Assembly: GCF_017875835.1 (NCBI RefSeq)
Contig: NZ_JAGING010000001.1
Location: 2,046,001 to 2,110,000, forward strand
Origin: Psychrobacter sp. PL19
Lineage (GTDB): Bacteria; Pseudomonadota; Gammaproteobacteria; Pseudomonadales; Moraxellaceae
Reading direction: 5' to 3'
DNA: 64,000 nt
In this document: positions 18,297 through 28,457 of the stretch, one piece after another
How positions within the stretch are numbered: position 1 is the first letter of the stretch
How the letters are laid out: each line of letters starts with the position of its first letter
Program-made: the position numbers and the translations under genes
Notes under the pieces: generated by a model
Told to the model about the DNA's origin: nothing
Seen by the model: the letters and a program-made list of their open reading frames with translations, nothing else
The model's database searches: none

Positions 18297-19697
18297 CTAT
18301 TCATCATCAAAGGTAACGCCTTGATAATATTCAGGTGTGAGGTTGGTAAAACGGGTAAATTGTCCCTCAAAAGCTAAGCGTAAAGTACCAATGGGGCCGT
18401 TACGTTGTTTACCAATAATAATTTCAGCCACGCCCTTGTGGTCTGAGTTCTCATTATAGACCTCATCGCGATAGATAAACATAATCAAATCGGCATCCTG
18501 CTCAATAGCACCAGATTCACGCAAATCTGACATGATAGGGCGTTTATTTGGACGGTTTTCTAGACTACGGTTCAGCTGCGATAGTGCAATGACTGGACAT
18601 TCAAGCTCACGGGCTAAAGCTTTAAGGCTACGAGAAATCTCAGAAATTTCTCCAACCCGGTTGGTATCAAGACCAGGAACTTTCATTAATTGTAGATAAT
18701 CAACGATGATAGCGCCTAACTTTCCGTCATGGTTTTTGGCGATACGGCGACAGCGAGAACGCAGCTCGGAAGGAGGAAGTGCCGTACTGTCATCGATATA
18801 TAGATGCTTTGATTGCAAATGCTGAATGGCATTCATCATCTTGGCCCATTCATCCTCGTTCATTTGTCCTGAGCGCAAATGGGTCTGATTAATCGCCCCC
18901 CATGAGGACAATAGGCGCATAACGATTGATTCCGCCGGCATTTCCATAGAAAATACCACTACTGGCAGATCTTCATTGAACAGAATGCCTTCTGCTAAGT
19001 TCATAGCAAAGGTGGTCTTACCCATAGACGGACGCGCGGCGACAATCACTAAATCACCGGCTTGTAGACCTTGCGTCTTATTGTTAAGCTCAGTAAATGG
19101 GGTTTGCAAACCAATCATGCCATCAGGGTTGGATTTGAGCTCTTGAATCTTGTCGATAACGTTGCTCAATACGGATGTAATGCCAACTGGCCCACGTTGT
19201 TCAGCGCGCTTGTTATGCTGCTCATTGATACTAAATATTTTGGCTTCAACATTGTCTAAAATATCACTGACGGTTTGATCTTTAGGATGATAGGCTAGAG
19301 TGAGCATCTCATTGCCTGTAGTGATTAACTGGCGTAAGGTGGACAGTTCGCGGACGCGCTGAGCATAAGCGGTTAGGTTAAACAGAGTCGCGGGGCTTTG
19401 GCTCAAAATATCCGCCAAATAACTGTCACCACCTGCGTTTTTGAGTAGTTTTTGAGATTCTAACCAGTCATGGACCATTACCGTGTCATAAGGCTCGTTT
19501 ACTGCCGCCAAGTGAGCGATGGCATCAAAAATATATTGGTGTCGCCCCGCGTAGAAGTCGTCTTTAGTGACGATATCGGCAATCTTTTCATACGCCTCTT
19601 CAATACTCATTAAAGAAGCCAGCAAGGCTTTTTCAATATCAATATTGTGTGGCGGTTGCTGATTGAGCAAGTCGTCGGTCTTGTCGGTGTCTGCCAT
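18297..19697 (-). CDS. dnaB: Replicative DNA helicase DnaB
   Basis: The hexameric helicase that unwinds DNA at the replication fork. The N-terminal domain begins PPHNIDIEKALLASLM, followed by the RecA-like domain with Walker A ARPSMGKTTFAMNLAEG, Walker B IIVDYLQLM, and the QLNRSLENRPNKRPIMSDLRESGAIEQDADLIMF stretch spanning motif H4. The length of 466 residues is normal and no intein is inserted at the usual P-loop or H4 sites. Confidence 0.97.
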   Translation of the reverse strand: MADTDKTDDLLNQQPPHNIDIEKALLASLMSIEEAYEKIADIVTKDDFYAGRHQYIFDAIAHLAAVNEPYDTVMVHDWLESQKLLKNAGGDSYLADILSQSPATLFNLTAYAQRVRELSTLRQLITTGNEMLTLAYHPKDQTVSDILDNVEAKIFSINEQHNKRAEQRGPVGITSVLSNVIDKIQELKSNPDGMIGLQTPFTELNNKTQGLQAGDLVIVAARPSMGKTTFAMNLAEGILFNEDLPVVVFSMEMPAESIVMRLLSSWGAINQTHLRSGQMNEDEWAKMMNAIQHLQSKHLYIDDSTALPPSELRSRCRRIAKNHDGKLGAIIVDYLQLMKVPGLDTNRVGEISEISRSLKALARELECPVIALSQLNRSLENRPNKRPIMSDLRESGAIEQDADLIMFIYRDEVYNENSDHKGVAEIIIGKQRNGPIGTLRLAFEGQFTRFTNLTPEYYQGVTFDDE

Positions 19698-20006
19698 GGG
19701 TGCCTAATTATTAAAAGTCGGTATTCGGAAATCGGTATAAAAAATAACAGTCGGGTACCGTTAAAAAAGTGAGTCGTACTTCTATGATAGAAATACCAAA
19801 ACGCATCTTCACCGCTTGTCAGTAAATGCTACAATCAAAGGCGAAAGTCTACCACATTATTCTCTTTCTTAGGTTTCTAATGGCTAATTTATCTGCATTC
19901 ACCAGTCGCTTGACTTAACGACTGATCACTTAAATGACCCTGATACCAATAATAAAAAAATACAATAAAATCTTATACTTATAGAATCAACAAGGACACT
20001 GACACA
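19698..20006. other. Divergent spacer dnaB / pdxA
   Basis: No gene is visible. It is AT-rich and presumably carries both promoters; I could not single out hexamers with confidence. Confidence 0.3.
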
Positions 20007-21095
20007 ATGCAAAAACTACCTCTACTAATTACTACTGGTGAGCCTGCGGGCATTGGCATGGACGTGGTGCTGCTATTAGCACAGCAAGGTAAACTACAGG
20101 ATTTTGCGCGACCTATCTGGGTCACTGCTGAAGCTGAAGCCATGCAAGCGCGGGCCGATAAATTGGTCGCTGCCGGCGTATTAAAGACCTGTCCCTCTTG
20201 GCAAACGGTCACGGCACAAGCGGATGTCGATGACTTTATAACGCAGATTTCACAGCAGGCGGCTGTTGATAATGACGCTAATGACAGCAGGTTTACTTTA
20301 CTTGATATGCCTTGTGGCGCGCCTGTAGTCGCCGGACACATTGAGATTAACAATGCGTTAATGGTGGCGCGGCAATTAGAAATCGCCCATCAGCTGGCGT
20401 CCGGCAACACGGTTGCGGCTATCGTCACTGGACCACTACAAAAATCGGCGCTGATTGATGCTGATATCAAGTTGCTAGATGGCACCATGTTTAGTGGTCA
20501 TACAGAATTTTTTATGCAGCAAAGTGGCTGTGATAAAGTGGTGATGATGCTGGCCAATCCCACCATGAAAGTGGCCCTGGTAACCACTCATTTAGCGCTT
20601 AAAGATGTGCCCGCTGCTATCACTCAAGAGAATGTACGCCAGACCATACAAATTGTGCTCGATGATATGCAGTCAAAGTTTGGTCTCGCAAAACCACGAA
20701 TTTTAGTTTGTGGTCTAAATCCGCATGCTGGCGAGGGTGGACACCTGGGTGTGGAAGAGAGTGAAATTATCAATCCCGTTTTGCAAGAGTTTATCGCTGC
20801 AGGGATAGATATTTCTGAGGCGATGCCAGCTGATACGCTATTTACGCCAAGACATTTGGAGCACTGTGATGTGGTCATTGCGATGTATCATGACCAAGGA
20901 CTGCCGGTACTTAAGTCACATGGCTTTGGTGATACCGTCAATCTAACGTTAGGATTGCCTTATATTCGGACGTCTGTAGATCATGGTACTGCGCTTGATT
21001 TGGCGGGTCGCGGCGGTGCAAGTGCGACGAGCTTATACCAAGCGCTAGTGATGGCAAATGAAATGGCCGACAAGGCGCTGATTGCCAAAGGCTAA
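20007..21095 (+). CDS. pdxA: 4-hydroxythreonine-4-phosphate dehydrogenase
   Basis: It oxidises 4-phosphohydroxy-L-threonine in the deoxyxylulose-5-phosphate-dependent route to pyridoxal phosphate. The family N-terminus LLITTGEPAGIGMDVVLLLA, the metal-site regions FSGHTEFFMQQSG and MYHDQGLPVLKSHGF, and NLTLGLPYIRTSVDHGTALDLAG are intact. The 362 residues include a slightly long loop after residue 80. The ATG follows AAGGAC. The order pdxA-rsmA-apaH matches the classic surA-pdxA-ksgA-apaH cluster of enterics. Confidence 0.95.
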   Translation: MQKLPLLITTGEPAGIGMDVVLLLAQQGKLQDFARPIWVTAEAEAMQARADKLVAAGVLKTCPSWQTVTAQADVDDFITQISQQAAVDNDANDSRFTLLDMPCGAPVVAGHIEINNALMVARQLEIAHQLASGNTVAAIVTGPLQKSALIDADIKLLDGTMFSGHTEFFMQQSGCDKVVMMLANPTMKVALVTTHLALKDVPAAITQENVRQTIQIVLDDMQSKFGLAKPRILVCGLNPHAGEGGHLGVEESEIINPVLQEFIAAGIDISEAMPADTLFTPRHLEHCDVVIAMYHDQGLPVLKSHGFGDTVNLTLGLPYIRTSVDHGTALDLAGRGGASATSLYQALVMANEMADKALIAKG

Positions 21096-21203
21096 TACTT
21101 AATTGAGCATTAGCTTTATTAACTTAATAAGACCAATCCCTAAGAATATACATTACTAAGAACATAAATTAATAGTAGGACGACAATGTAGCCTAATTAT
21201 GAG

Positions 21204-21215
21204 CTGTGGTATAAT
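21204..21215 (+). promoter_or_regulatory. Extended -10 promoter for rsmA
   Basis: TGTGGTATAAT is an exact TATAAT with the TGn extension, 80 bases before rsmA. The -35 region is poor, as is common for extended -10 promoters. Confidence 0.5.
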
Positions 21216-21294
21216 TTAAAGTCAAAGCACTATCATTTGTTCTGCCATTATTAATGGCCTCTATCATTTCATTTTTATAAATTAAGAACTATTT

Positions 21295-22164
21295 ATGTCT
21301 AAACCTTCGTTTGACGCCCAAACCTTATCTGCCAGTTTGCGTACTGCCAAACACCAGCCACGCAAACGCTTCGGTCAAAACTTCTTGCATGACGGTAGTG
21401 TGATTCGCCAGATTATCGATAGCATACGTTTGGATCGTGATGACAATCTAATAGAAATTGGTCCTGGTATGGGTGCGTTGACTGAGCCGTTACTGGCTGA
21501 CGTTGATGCCATGACCGTTGTTGAGCTTGATCGCGACTTAGCAGACAGCTTACGGATTCGGATTGGTGCTAACAGCCATCCAAACTTTACGATTATCAAA
21601 GCCAATGCCATGCACGTTGATTATCGTGAGCTATACAGTCCTGAGCGCGGTAAGCTACGTGTGGTGGGCAATCTACCGTACAACATTTCCACCCCGATCC
21701 TGTTTCATTTGCTCAGCTACGCTGATGTCATTCAAGACATGCATTTTATGTTGCAAAAGGAAGTGGTCGAGCGTATTACCGCCGATGTTGGTAGCAAGAC
21801 TTACGGACGTCTATCGGTGATCATGCAGTATCATTGCGATACTGATTATTTATTGACCGTCCCTAGAGGCGCTTTTAATCCGCCGCCCAAAGTAACCAGT
21901 GCTTTTTTTCGCCTGACTCCACATATCAACAAGCCAGTAGTAGCAGAAGATGAACAACATTTTGCCCTGGTCGTACGCGACACCTTTAATCATCGTCGCA
22001 AAACCCTACGTGCTATTTTTAAGAAATCCACTCTGTTACCCACCTTAAGCGAAGACGATTTTGCCGCTTGCGCTATAGACCCACAAGCGCGTCCAGAGAC
22101 CTTAAGTGTTAGTGACTTTGTGAATTTAAGCAATCATGCGCGTCATTTACAAGTAGAGGTTTAG
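21295..22164 (+). CDS. rsmA: 16S rRNA (A1518/A1519) dimethyltransferase
   Basis: KsgA/RsmA dimethylates two adjacent adenines near the 3' end of 16S rRNA late in 30S assembly; loss gives kasugamycin resistance. Visible are the N-terminal [11 protein letters not shown], the SAM motif [16 protein letters not shown], the catalytic NLPYNIST and the C-terminal [13 protein letters not shown]. Length is 289 residues. Confidence 0.97.
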   Translation: MSKPSFDAQTLSASLRTAKHQPRKRFGQNFLHDGSVIRQIIDSIRLDRDDNLIEIGPGMGALTEPLLADVDAMTVVELDRDLADSLRIRIGANSHPNFTIIKANAMHVDYRELYSPERGKLRVVGNLPYNISTPILFHLLSYADVIQDMHFMLQKEVVERITADVGSKTYGRLSVIMQYHCDTDYLLTVPRGAFNPPPKVTSAFFRLTPHINKPVVAEDEQHFALVVRDTFNHRRKTLRAIFKKSTLLPTLSEDDFAACAIDPQARPETLSVSDFVNLSNHARHLQVEV

Positions 22165-22257
22165 AAATAGAGAGCCAGAAATAGAAAGCTATAGTACCTT
22201 TGTCACCGATAAAGGTTATTTTGGTCTTTAGTATCAAGTATTAGCAATCGAGGTCCT

Positions 22258-23094
22258 ATGAGTTTTCGCCACCAATATGTCATCGGTGACTTGCAAGGTT
22301 GCCATGGCGCGTATCGTCAGTTACTTAACACCTTAAATTTTGACTCGACTCAAGATAAGTTATGGTTTGCCGGTGATTTAGTGGCACGCGGCGAAGACTC
22401 ACTAAATACCTTGCGCGATGTCAAGGCGTTATGTGAGCAAGGCGCTGCAGCAACTGTTTTGGGCAATCATGATTTGAACTTGCTCGCGGTATGGCGGGGG
22501 GCGACTAAGATTAAGAAAAAAGACAGGACGGCCCCAATTTTCGCTGCTGAAGATAGCGAAGAGTTATTACAGTGGTTACGTCACCAGCCGATATTGGCTT
22601 ACCCCGATACCCATACGGTATTGGTGCATGCGGGTATTCCGCCGCATTGGAGCTTAGAGGATGCGGAAGGTTACGCTCAGCAGCTAGAAACACAGCTGCG
22701 AGGCAGTTTACATCATCTTGATCGTGTGCTGCCACATTTATATAGCAAAACGGCTGATAATTGGCACGCTGATATTAATGGCTTTACTAAGATAAGAGCG
22801 ATTGCTAATTATTTTACTCGTATGCGGCTGTGTAAGCAGGACGGGTCGCTTGAGTTTAGTTTTACCTCAAGTCTGGACCAGCCGATGCCAGTTGATTTTT
22901 TACCATGGTTTGCATGGCAAGTACCACGTGCACGTAAGATATTATTTGGACATTGGGCCGCGCTTAAAGGTGAGGTCGATTTACCGCACGCCCGCGCACT
23001 TGATGGCGGCTGTGTGTGGGGTAATTACCTGCTGGCCTACCGATTAAGTGATGGTAAAGTGATCACTTCTAGCGCTGATTGCTCTGCGTCATAG
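22258..23094 (+). CDS. apaH: Bis(5'-nucleosyl)-tetraphosphatase, symmetrical
   Basis: It hydrolyses Ap4A to two ADP, clearing an alarmone-like stress nucleotide and decapping Np4-capped RNA. The metallophosphoesterase motifs GDLQGC, GDLVARGEDS, GNHD and the HAG triad (VLVHAGIPPHW) are intact. The ATG follows GAGGTCCT. It lies 93 bases after rsmA and is probably cotranscribed. Confidence 0.96.
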   Translation: MSFRHQYVIGDLQGCHGAYRQLLNTLNFDSTQDKLWFAGDLVARGEDSLNTLRDVKALCEQGAAATVLGNHDLNLLAVWRGATKIKKKDRTAPIFAAEDSEELLQWLRHQPILAYPDTHTVLVHAGIPPHWSLEDAEGYAQQLETQLRGSLHHLDRVLPHLYSKTADNWHADINGFTKIRAIANYFTRMRLCKQDGSLEFSFTSSLDQPMPVDFLPWFAWQVPRARKILFGHWAALKGEVDLPHARALDGGCVWGNYLLAYRLSDGKVITSSADCSAS

Positions 23095-23133
23095 TGATGA
23101 TGAACCAAGGATAATTCTGCTAGAGAGTTAAAT

Positions 23134-23162
23134 TGGCTTAATATTCTTCTTTAATTAAGCCA
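23134..23162. terminator. Weak hairpin between convergent apaH and the Gcr-family gene
   Basis: A perfect 9-bp stem TGGCTTAAT / ATTAAGCCA has an 11-base loop but no T-run, so terminator activity is uncertain. Confidence 0.35.
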
Positions 23163-23285
23163 GTTACAGTTTCCACTCTACACTCAGAGATTAGTTTTAC
23201 ATTTGACTCACTTTAAATAATTTTATTGTACTCGTATTAAGGTTTCTTAAGTATATTCAAAGCACTGTCTTAACTTACAACCAAA

Positions 23286-25769
23286 TTAATGGGGTAGGTT
23301 GGGCGGTTTTTTGGGTTTAGGAAGTGGCATCTTGGTATCTCCAGCAGCCTTGCCGTCGGAGCTTTCGTGATCACTATTTTGTCGGCCATCACTGATCGCA
23401 CCAAGTGTCTTAGTCGTCTTATCATATTGTATATCATCGCTATAGGGGACACTGTTAAGCTCACTATCTATCAAGCCATCGTCGAGATCTATTACTTTTT
23501 TAGATAGGATCTGGGCTGTTGTAGTATGAGTGGCCCTTTCTTCATTGTTGTTCAAATTACTGCCAGTGTTATTACTTTTTGGCTGATTGTCATAATATAT
23601 ATCTGTCGTTGCTTGCTTACCCTGGGTATCGGCTTGCATAGATTTAGGGAATATCTTCACATCAGACAAACGTCTGACCACATAATTACTGGGCAGCGGC
23701 TTACCACTATTTTGTGCTGCGCTATCGTCAAAAATCATATGACCTTGGCTATCGATGCGCGCGTATTTCATAGGTTTATCGCGTGGCCAGAAAAAGTCTG
23801 TGGGATGCGTAATCATATGGCTAAAAATTTGTTTGGTTAAACGACTCCATTCAAAGAATTTGACTTCTTTAGAGCGCAAAGCAACAAATAGTGCCAGTGA
23901 GAAACTGACTATTAAATTGACCATACCGATCAGCGCGACCCCAAGGATAGACAGTAAAATCACTTCCCAATTCATCTGTGTGGCCGATAGGTTAAATAGA
24001 CCATGTGCCAAGTTTGCGGAAGCAAAAGCAATATGTCGAATATCAATTGGCAAGCCAAATAAGAAGCCGATGGTGGCGGTACTGCCTAAAAATACCCCAA
24101 AGATAAAATTGCCCATAATAGCGCCGAGATTGGTTTCTATAAAACCACCCAAACGTTGAAGCCATGACTTAGGTAATAAGTACTGTAATAACCAATGCCG
24201 GCGAATTCGCGCACCAATATTGTTATAAACGGCCAAATTATCATAATAGCCGGCAATAAGCCCAGACAAAAACAAATAGACCCCAGCAATGGCGGCATGA
24301 GGTAGAGCCAATGAGCGAAAAGGATCTAGCTCATGCAACAGATGCCCTGCTTTATCCGCATTAATCATCGGTGTGCCCGTATAGTGCAGCCACGCAAACG
24401 AGATAATCAGCGCCACGGGTATCGCCATCATTATATTGCCCATAATAGCGATGAACTGAGTTCGCAAGATATCGACCACTAGCTCTGATAGTTTAGTCAG
24501 CTGATGTGATTTTTTTCCAGAGCTATCAGAGATGGTCGAAGCAATAGCGGCAGCGGTCATAGCGGGCTGTTTGGTTGCTACCGTACCATGAACAATATGA
24601 ATGAAGACAAAGCCTAGACCATAAATCATGCTGTTTACAAAGGCACGAACCATGGGCGCAATCGCCAGCTGATAAGTCACTATTTTAATAGTAGCCATAA
24701 AGGCAATGATAAAGCCACCAATCGAGGCTTTTCTAAACATTTTTTGATAGCCTGACTTATCAGTACTAATGTAATGTTCACCGACCCGGCTGGCATTGTC
24801 AGTGACTTTACGTGATAACAGCTTGGTATTGTTATCGATTAGATAGCCGATGCTATAGCGTCGATTGGCAGTAATCACTAGTGTTTGAATCAGTTCAATA
24901 ATTGCTCTATCACGCTTAAGCGCGTCAGCCGCCACCAATTCAGTCAAGACTCGCATGCGCTGTAAGCTTTGATCCAGTCGTAACATCATATTGGTCAGAC
25001 GAATAGAGATACCGGTTTTATAAATACGCTTACGCACGGTGGCGACGATACCTTCACACTGCTCAAGCATGACCAATAGGGGAGCAGGGTTAACCGCTTG
25101 TTCAGGTGTAATGTCGGTCAAGCTATCTAGCTCATGCGCCTGCCGATATTGATTAACGAATAATACGGCTTCCTGATTTTGAGCAACAAAGGACGCTGAG
25201 TAGTTCAGTATTTGTGGATAAGCTTCCATCAAATCAGGATGCAGCCCAATACCACTAATACGATAGGACAGAATAACGATAGCGTTCAATATACTGTTCT
25301 TGGTGGTAGCGACCAAGTCTAAGTGCTCTTCTTTAACCTTAAATAACTCAACTAGGGTGTCCCATTTGTCTTTGTCAATATTGGCGAGCCACTGCTCATC
25401 TTGTTTTTTATTGAACAAATAACCAACCAACTCAACGACTGAATCATCTTGCGGTAATAACGGTAAAAAACGGTGGCCGACTAAGCGGCGTAGGCTACTG
25501 AAAAATCCTTCATCTGACATGATACCTGTATCGGTATACAGGGCAATTTGGCGGTACTCAATAATAAGCTTTAAGACAAAGCTTGCAAGCCCATCTCCAT
25601 ATTCTGGATGCTGACGCAAAATATCGATGAGGACCTGGATCTTCTCGTTGGCAAGCGCTGGTTCTTTTTCAGATACTCGCAATTCATCGATCAAGCGTTT
25701 GAGCACCGAAGGATCGGGCACTTCACTCAAGGCAGTAATCTGCTGTAAAATGTATTTTATTCCTGACAC
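23286..25769 (-). CDS. Membrane protein of the 'site-specific recombinase' (Gcr) family
   Basis: An 827-residue protein with a soluble N-terminal half (about 1-350) and seven or so membrane segments between 350 and 690 (for example IGGFIIAFMATIKIVTYQLAIA and IMMAIPVALIISFAWLHY), followed by a hydrophilic, Asn/Asp/Lys-rich tail. It resembles the family catalogued as site-specific recombinase after gonococcal Gcr. The membrane topology and absence of recombinase catalytic motifs make DNA recombination doubtful, so the function is best called unknown. Translation starts at GTG 25769, with AAGGG 7 bases upstream. It is convergent with apaH. Confidence 0.72.
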   Translation of the reverse strand: MSGIKYILQQITALSEVPDPSVLKRLIDELRVSEKEPALANEKIQVLIDILRQHPEYGDGLASFVLKLIIEYRQIALYTDTGIMSDEGFFSSLRRLVGHRFLPLLPQDDSVVELVGYLFNKKQDEQWLANIDKDKWDTLVELFKVKEEHLDLVATTKNSILNAIVILSYRISGIGLHPDLMEAYPQILNYSASFVAQNQEAVLFVNQYRQAHELDSLTDITPEQAVNPAPLLVMLEQCEGIVATVRKRIYKTGISIRLTNMMLRLDQSLQRMRVLTELVAADALKRDRAIIELIQTLVITANRRYSIGYLIDNNTKLLSRKVTDNASRVGEHYISTDKSGYQKMFRKASIGGFIIAFMATIKIVTYQLAIAPMVRAFVNSMIYGLGFVFIHIVHGTVATKQPAMTAAAIASTISDSSGKKSHQLTKLSELVVDILRTQFIAIMGNIMMAIPVALIISFAWLHYTGTPMINADKAGHLLHELDPFRSLALPHAAIAGVYLFLSGLIAGYYDNLAVYNNIGARIRRHWLLQYLLPKSWLQRLGGFIETNLGAIMGNFIFGVFLGSTATIGFLFGLPIDIRHIAFASANLAHGLFNLSATQMNWEVILLSILGVALIGMVNLIVSFSLALFVALRSKEVKFFEWSRLTKQIFSHMITHPTDFFWPRDKPMKYARIDSQGHMIFDDSAAQNSGKPLPSNYVVRRLSDVKIFPKSMQADTQGKQATTDIYYDNQPKSNNTGSNLNNNEERATHTTTAQILSKKVIDLDDGLIDSELNSVPYSDDIQYDKTTKTLGAISDGRQNSDHESSDGKAAGDTKMPLPKPKKPPNLPH

Positions 25770-26287
25770 CTTGTACCCTTTGTTGTTATTTAAATAGTGA
25801 TCAGCGGTATTTACAATTAAGTAACCTAATATTAAATATTCACAGCAGTAAGGTTATTTGCAGATAGAGTAACGGGTTAATAAGCGTTCAGTTTCTAAAT
25901 TTTGTATAAGGAACAGACACTCTTTTCTGACTCATTTTAATCTGAAAGGGCTACAGATAGGCAATTTATTTTGTTAGTAATTAATTTCAGACAAATAAAG
26001 AAAACAGTAACGAAATAACGTTTTTTGATCAAATGTGATGGTGTCACTTAACTAGCTACTAAAACTTAAGTGATGAACCCCTAACGAAAGTAGACTTAAT
26101 AACCGACACCCAAATTAAGTGAGTAATCAATGACGTTTTTCAGACTACTGTTTTGCGGATGGCTATAAAGGAAGGATAGAATTTTGAGAACTGTTATAAA
26201 CCAGCAAACAGCAGATGATAGGAATTTTCAGTGTCCATAAAACTTATGCCTATAAAAAAGCATCATTTATGCCTCAGTACTGCACAA

Positions 26288-26296
26288 GGGGGGGGG
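26288..26296. repeat. Nine-base poly-G tract
   Basis: An uninterrupted G9 in AT-rich spacer DNA. No open gene crosses it, so it is not an obvious phase-variable switch. Confidence 0.6.
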
Positions 26297-26363
26297 TATA
26301 GAACAGTACGCGTACAGGCAAAATGAGTAGGCAGGTTATGCCAACAATAGGTTATACCAATGG

Positions 26364-26397
26364 CAGACAGCTTGGAGACAGACAGCTTGGAGACAGA
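26364..26397. repeat. Tandem repeat, 15 bp x 2.3
   Basis: The unit CAGACAGCTTGGAGA occurs at 26364-26378 and 26379-26393 without mismatch, followed by a CAGA remnant. Confidence 0.85.
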
Positions 26398-26614
26398 TGT
26401 TGCGAGGCAGTCATCAAATAATACGACCCATTCTCAAAAGTGTCACCACTATTATTAAGATTGAGCACATCGTCACCAAAGTCCATATGGTTTTAGCACG
26501 GTCACTAAACATTTTATTACTACTAAATATTCATTTATATGAATATACACTATAAGTGAGTCACTTTCCTATAAATTAATTCTATGAACCAAACAATCAA
26601 TTGCACGGCTATAA

Positions 26615-26645
26615 AAAAAGGACAGTCATAAGACTGTCCTTTTTA
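26615..26645 (-). terminator. Intrinsic terminator of the acyl-CoA dehydrogenase gene
   Basis: A perfect stem GGACAGTC / GACTGTCC with loop ATAA and long A/T flanks sits 30 bases after the minus-strand stop. Confidence 0.85.
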
Positions 26646-26675
26646 TTCAACCGCTTAATCAATCATTATGCATGA

Positions 26676-28457
26676 TTAAGCTGAGGCATTAAAATAATCA
26701 AGATCAAAGTTCATCATTGGATCACTGCCAGACCTGACCATCTGAGCATGGGCATCAATACGTGGCAAGATGCGACCAACGAAGTAATCAGCGAGCTTGG
26801 CTTTATTGGTATAAAATTCACCTTCTTTACCGTCAGCAGCTTCTACCATCATGGCAAACATGTATGAGTAGCATAGATAGCCGAACGCATGCATGTAGTC
26901 AACTGCACAGCCATTTATTTCGCTCTTACGTGTGCTGATATTGGCAAGGACGGTATTGGTCAACTCTTCTATGGTATCAGCAGCCTCTAACGTTGCTTGC
27001 TTGACACCATGATCGGCTTGCATCGTATTCACAAAATCACGAACTTCAGCTAAGAAGTTGGTAACATATTTACCCTCGTTACGAGCGACTTTACGGCCAA
27101 GCAGATCAAGCGCTTGAATACCATTGGCCCCTTCGTAGATCTGAGCGATACGGGTATCACGAACGATTTGTTCCATGCCCCATTCGCGCACATAACCATG
27201 ACCACCAAATACTTGTTGACAATCGATGGTAGCTTCTAGAGCTTTATCGGTTAAGAAGGCTTTAGCAATAGGTGTTAGTAACGCAACACGAGCAGAGGCA
27301 ATTTGAGCTGCTTCAGGGTCGGTACTGAACTTTTCAGCATCAAGTTGTTTGGCGACGTACATGGCAAAACAGCGTGATGCTTCAGAATTGGCTTTAGCGT
27401 TCAACAGCATGCGGCGTACATCGGCATGATGAATGATGGCATCAGCTGGTTTTTCAGGGCTTTGAATTTGGGTGTCGCTACGACCTTGACCACGATCAAG
27501 CGCATAAAGTGCTGCATTTTGATAGGCAAGTTCAGAGCCACCAAGTCCTTGTAAGCCCATAGTAACGCGCTCATAGTTCATCATAATAAACATTGATGAA
27601 AGCCCCGTATTTTCAGGACCAACCAACCAACCTTTAGCATCATCAAAGTTCATCACACAAGTGGCTGAGGCTTTGATACCCATTTTGTGTTCAATAGAGC
27701 CTGCTGCCAGTGTATTGCGTTCGCCCAAGCTACCATCTTCATTAACTATGAATTTTGGTACCACAAATAATGAGATACCTTTAGAACCCGCTGGCGCGTC
27801 TGGCGTTTTTGCTAACACCAAATGAATAATATTTTCAGTTAAGTCATGCTCACCACCGGTAATAAAGATTTTGGTACCTGAAATGTTGAAGCTACCGTCG
27901 TCGTTGGGCACTGCTTTGGTTTTGATGATACCCAAGTCAGTACCAGCATGCGGCTCAGTTAAGCACATGGTACCTGACCATTCACCTGAGTACATTTTTT
28001 CTAAATACAGTTTTTTCTGCTCTTCTGAGGCCGCAGCATTCATACACAATGTCGCGCCAACAGTGAGGTTGGGATATAGCGCAAACGACTGGTTGGTGGT
28101 AAAGATCATTTCTTCAGTCAACATAGTGACCATTTTTGGGAAACCTTGGCCGCCGTACTCAGGGTTGCCACCCAGACCAACCCAACCTGAATCCGCATAT
28201 TGCTTATAGGCCTCTTTAAAGCCTTCAGGAGTGGTAACGACACCGTCACCATGGAAGGTTGCGCCTTCTTCGTCACCACTACGATTAATAGGTAGTAGCA
28301 CGTTTTTGGATAATTTTGCCATTTCTTCTAAAATCATATCGACAGTTTCCATGTCAACATGAGACAAATTATCATTATTTTGCCAAAACTCATGAGCTTT
28401 AAAAACGTCAGTTAAGATAAAACGCATGTCATTAAGAGGGGCATTATAGACAGACAT
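26676..28457 (-). CDS. Acyl-CoA dehydrogenase, long form with C-terminal extension (copy 1)
   Basis: An FAD enzyme that introduces the trans-2 double bond in fatty acyl-CoA, the first step of beta-oxidation. Motifs are the flavin-binding MCLTEPHAGTDLG, ISGTKIFITGGEHD, the MGLQGLGGSELAYQNA helix and the C-terminal DCQQVFGGHGYVREWGMEQIVRDTRIAQIYEGANGIQ region. At 593 residues it belongs to the group with an extra C-terminal domain after the canonical 380-residue core. The ATG follows AAGGAA. A paralog lies 760 bases upstream on the same strand. Substrate chain length cannot be told. Confidence 0.9.
   Translation of the reverse strand: MSVYNAPLNDMRFILTDVFKAHEFWQNNDNLSHVDMETVDMILEEMAKLSKNVLLPINRSGDEEGATFHGDGVVTTPEGFKEAYKQYADSGWVGLGGNPEYGGQGFPKMVTMLTEEMIFTTNQSFALYPNLTVGATLCMNAAASEEQKKLYLEKMYSGEWSGTMCLTEPHAGTDLGIIKTKAVPNDDGSFNISGTKIFITGGEHDLTENIIHLVLAKTPDAPAGSKGISLFVVPKFIVNEDGSLGERNTLAAGSIEHKMGIKASATCVMNFDDAKGWLVGPENTGLSSMFIMMNYERVTMGLQGLGGSELAYQNAALYALDRGQGRSDTQIQSPEKPADAIIHHADVRRMLLNAKANSEASRCFAMYVAKQLDAEKFSTDPEAAQIASARVALLTPIAKAFLTDKALEATIDCQQVFGGHGYVREWGMEQIVRDTRIAQIYEGANGIQALDLLGRKVARNEGKYVTNFLAEVRDFVNTMQADHGVKQATLEAADTIEELTNTVLANISTRKSEINGCAVDYMHAFGYLCYSYMFAMMVEAADGKEGEFYTNKAKLADYFVGRILPRIDAHAQMVRSGSDPMMNFDLDYFNASA

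Larger units (their letters stand above)
25770..26675. other. 906-base non-coding region
   Basis: No gene is supported in any frame. Visible structure: a run of nine G (26288-26296) inside a hairpin-like context (GTACTG...CAGTAC), a 15-bp tandem repeat at 26364-26397 and the terminator of the acyl-CoA dehydrogenase at the right edge. A good purine-rich ribosome binding site (26169-26177) precedes a TTG frame of only 18 codons. Confidence 0.4.

Noticed and set aside
18297..19697. Intein or insertion in dnaB
   Set aside because: Both the P-loop and H4 sites are uninterrupted and the protein has normal length.
23286..25769. Mobile-element recombinase implied by the family name
   Set aside because: Membrane topology and lack of catalytic motifs; no att sites, repeats or phage genes nearby.
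26184..26240. 18-codon TTG frame behind a GGAAGGA sequence
   Set aside because: The purine run may be chance; the frame is too short and has no similarity I recognise.
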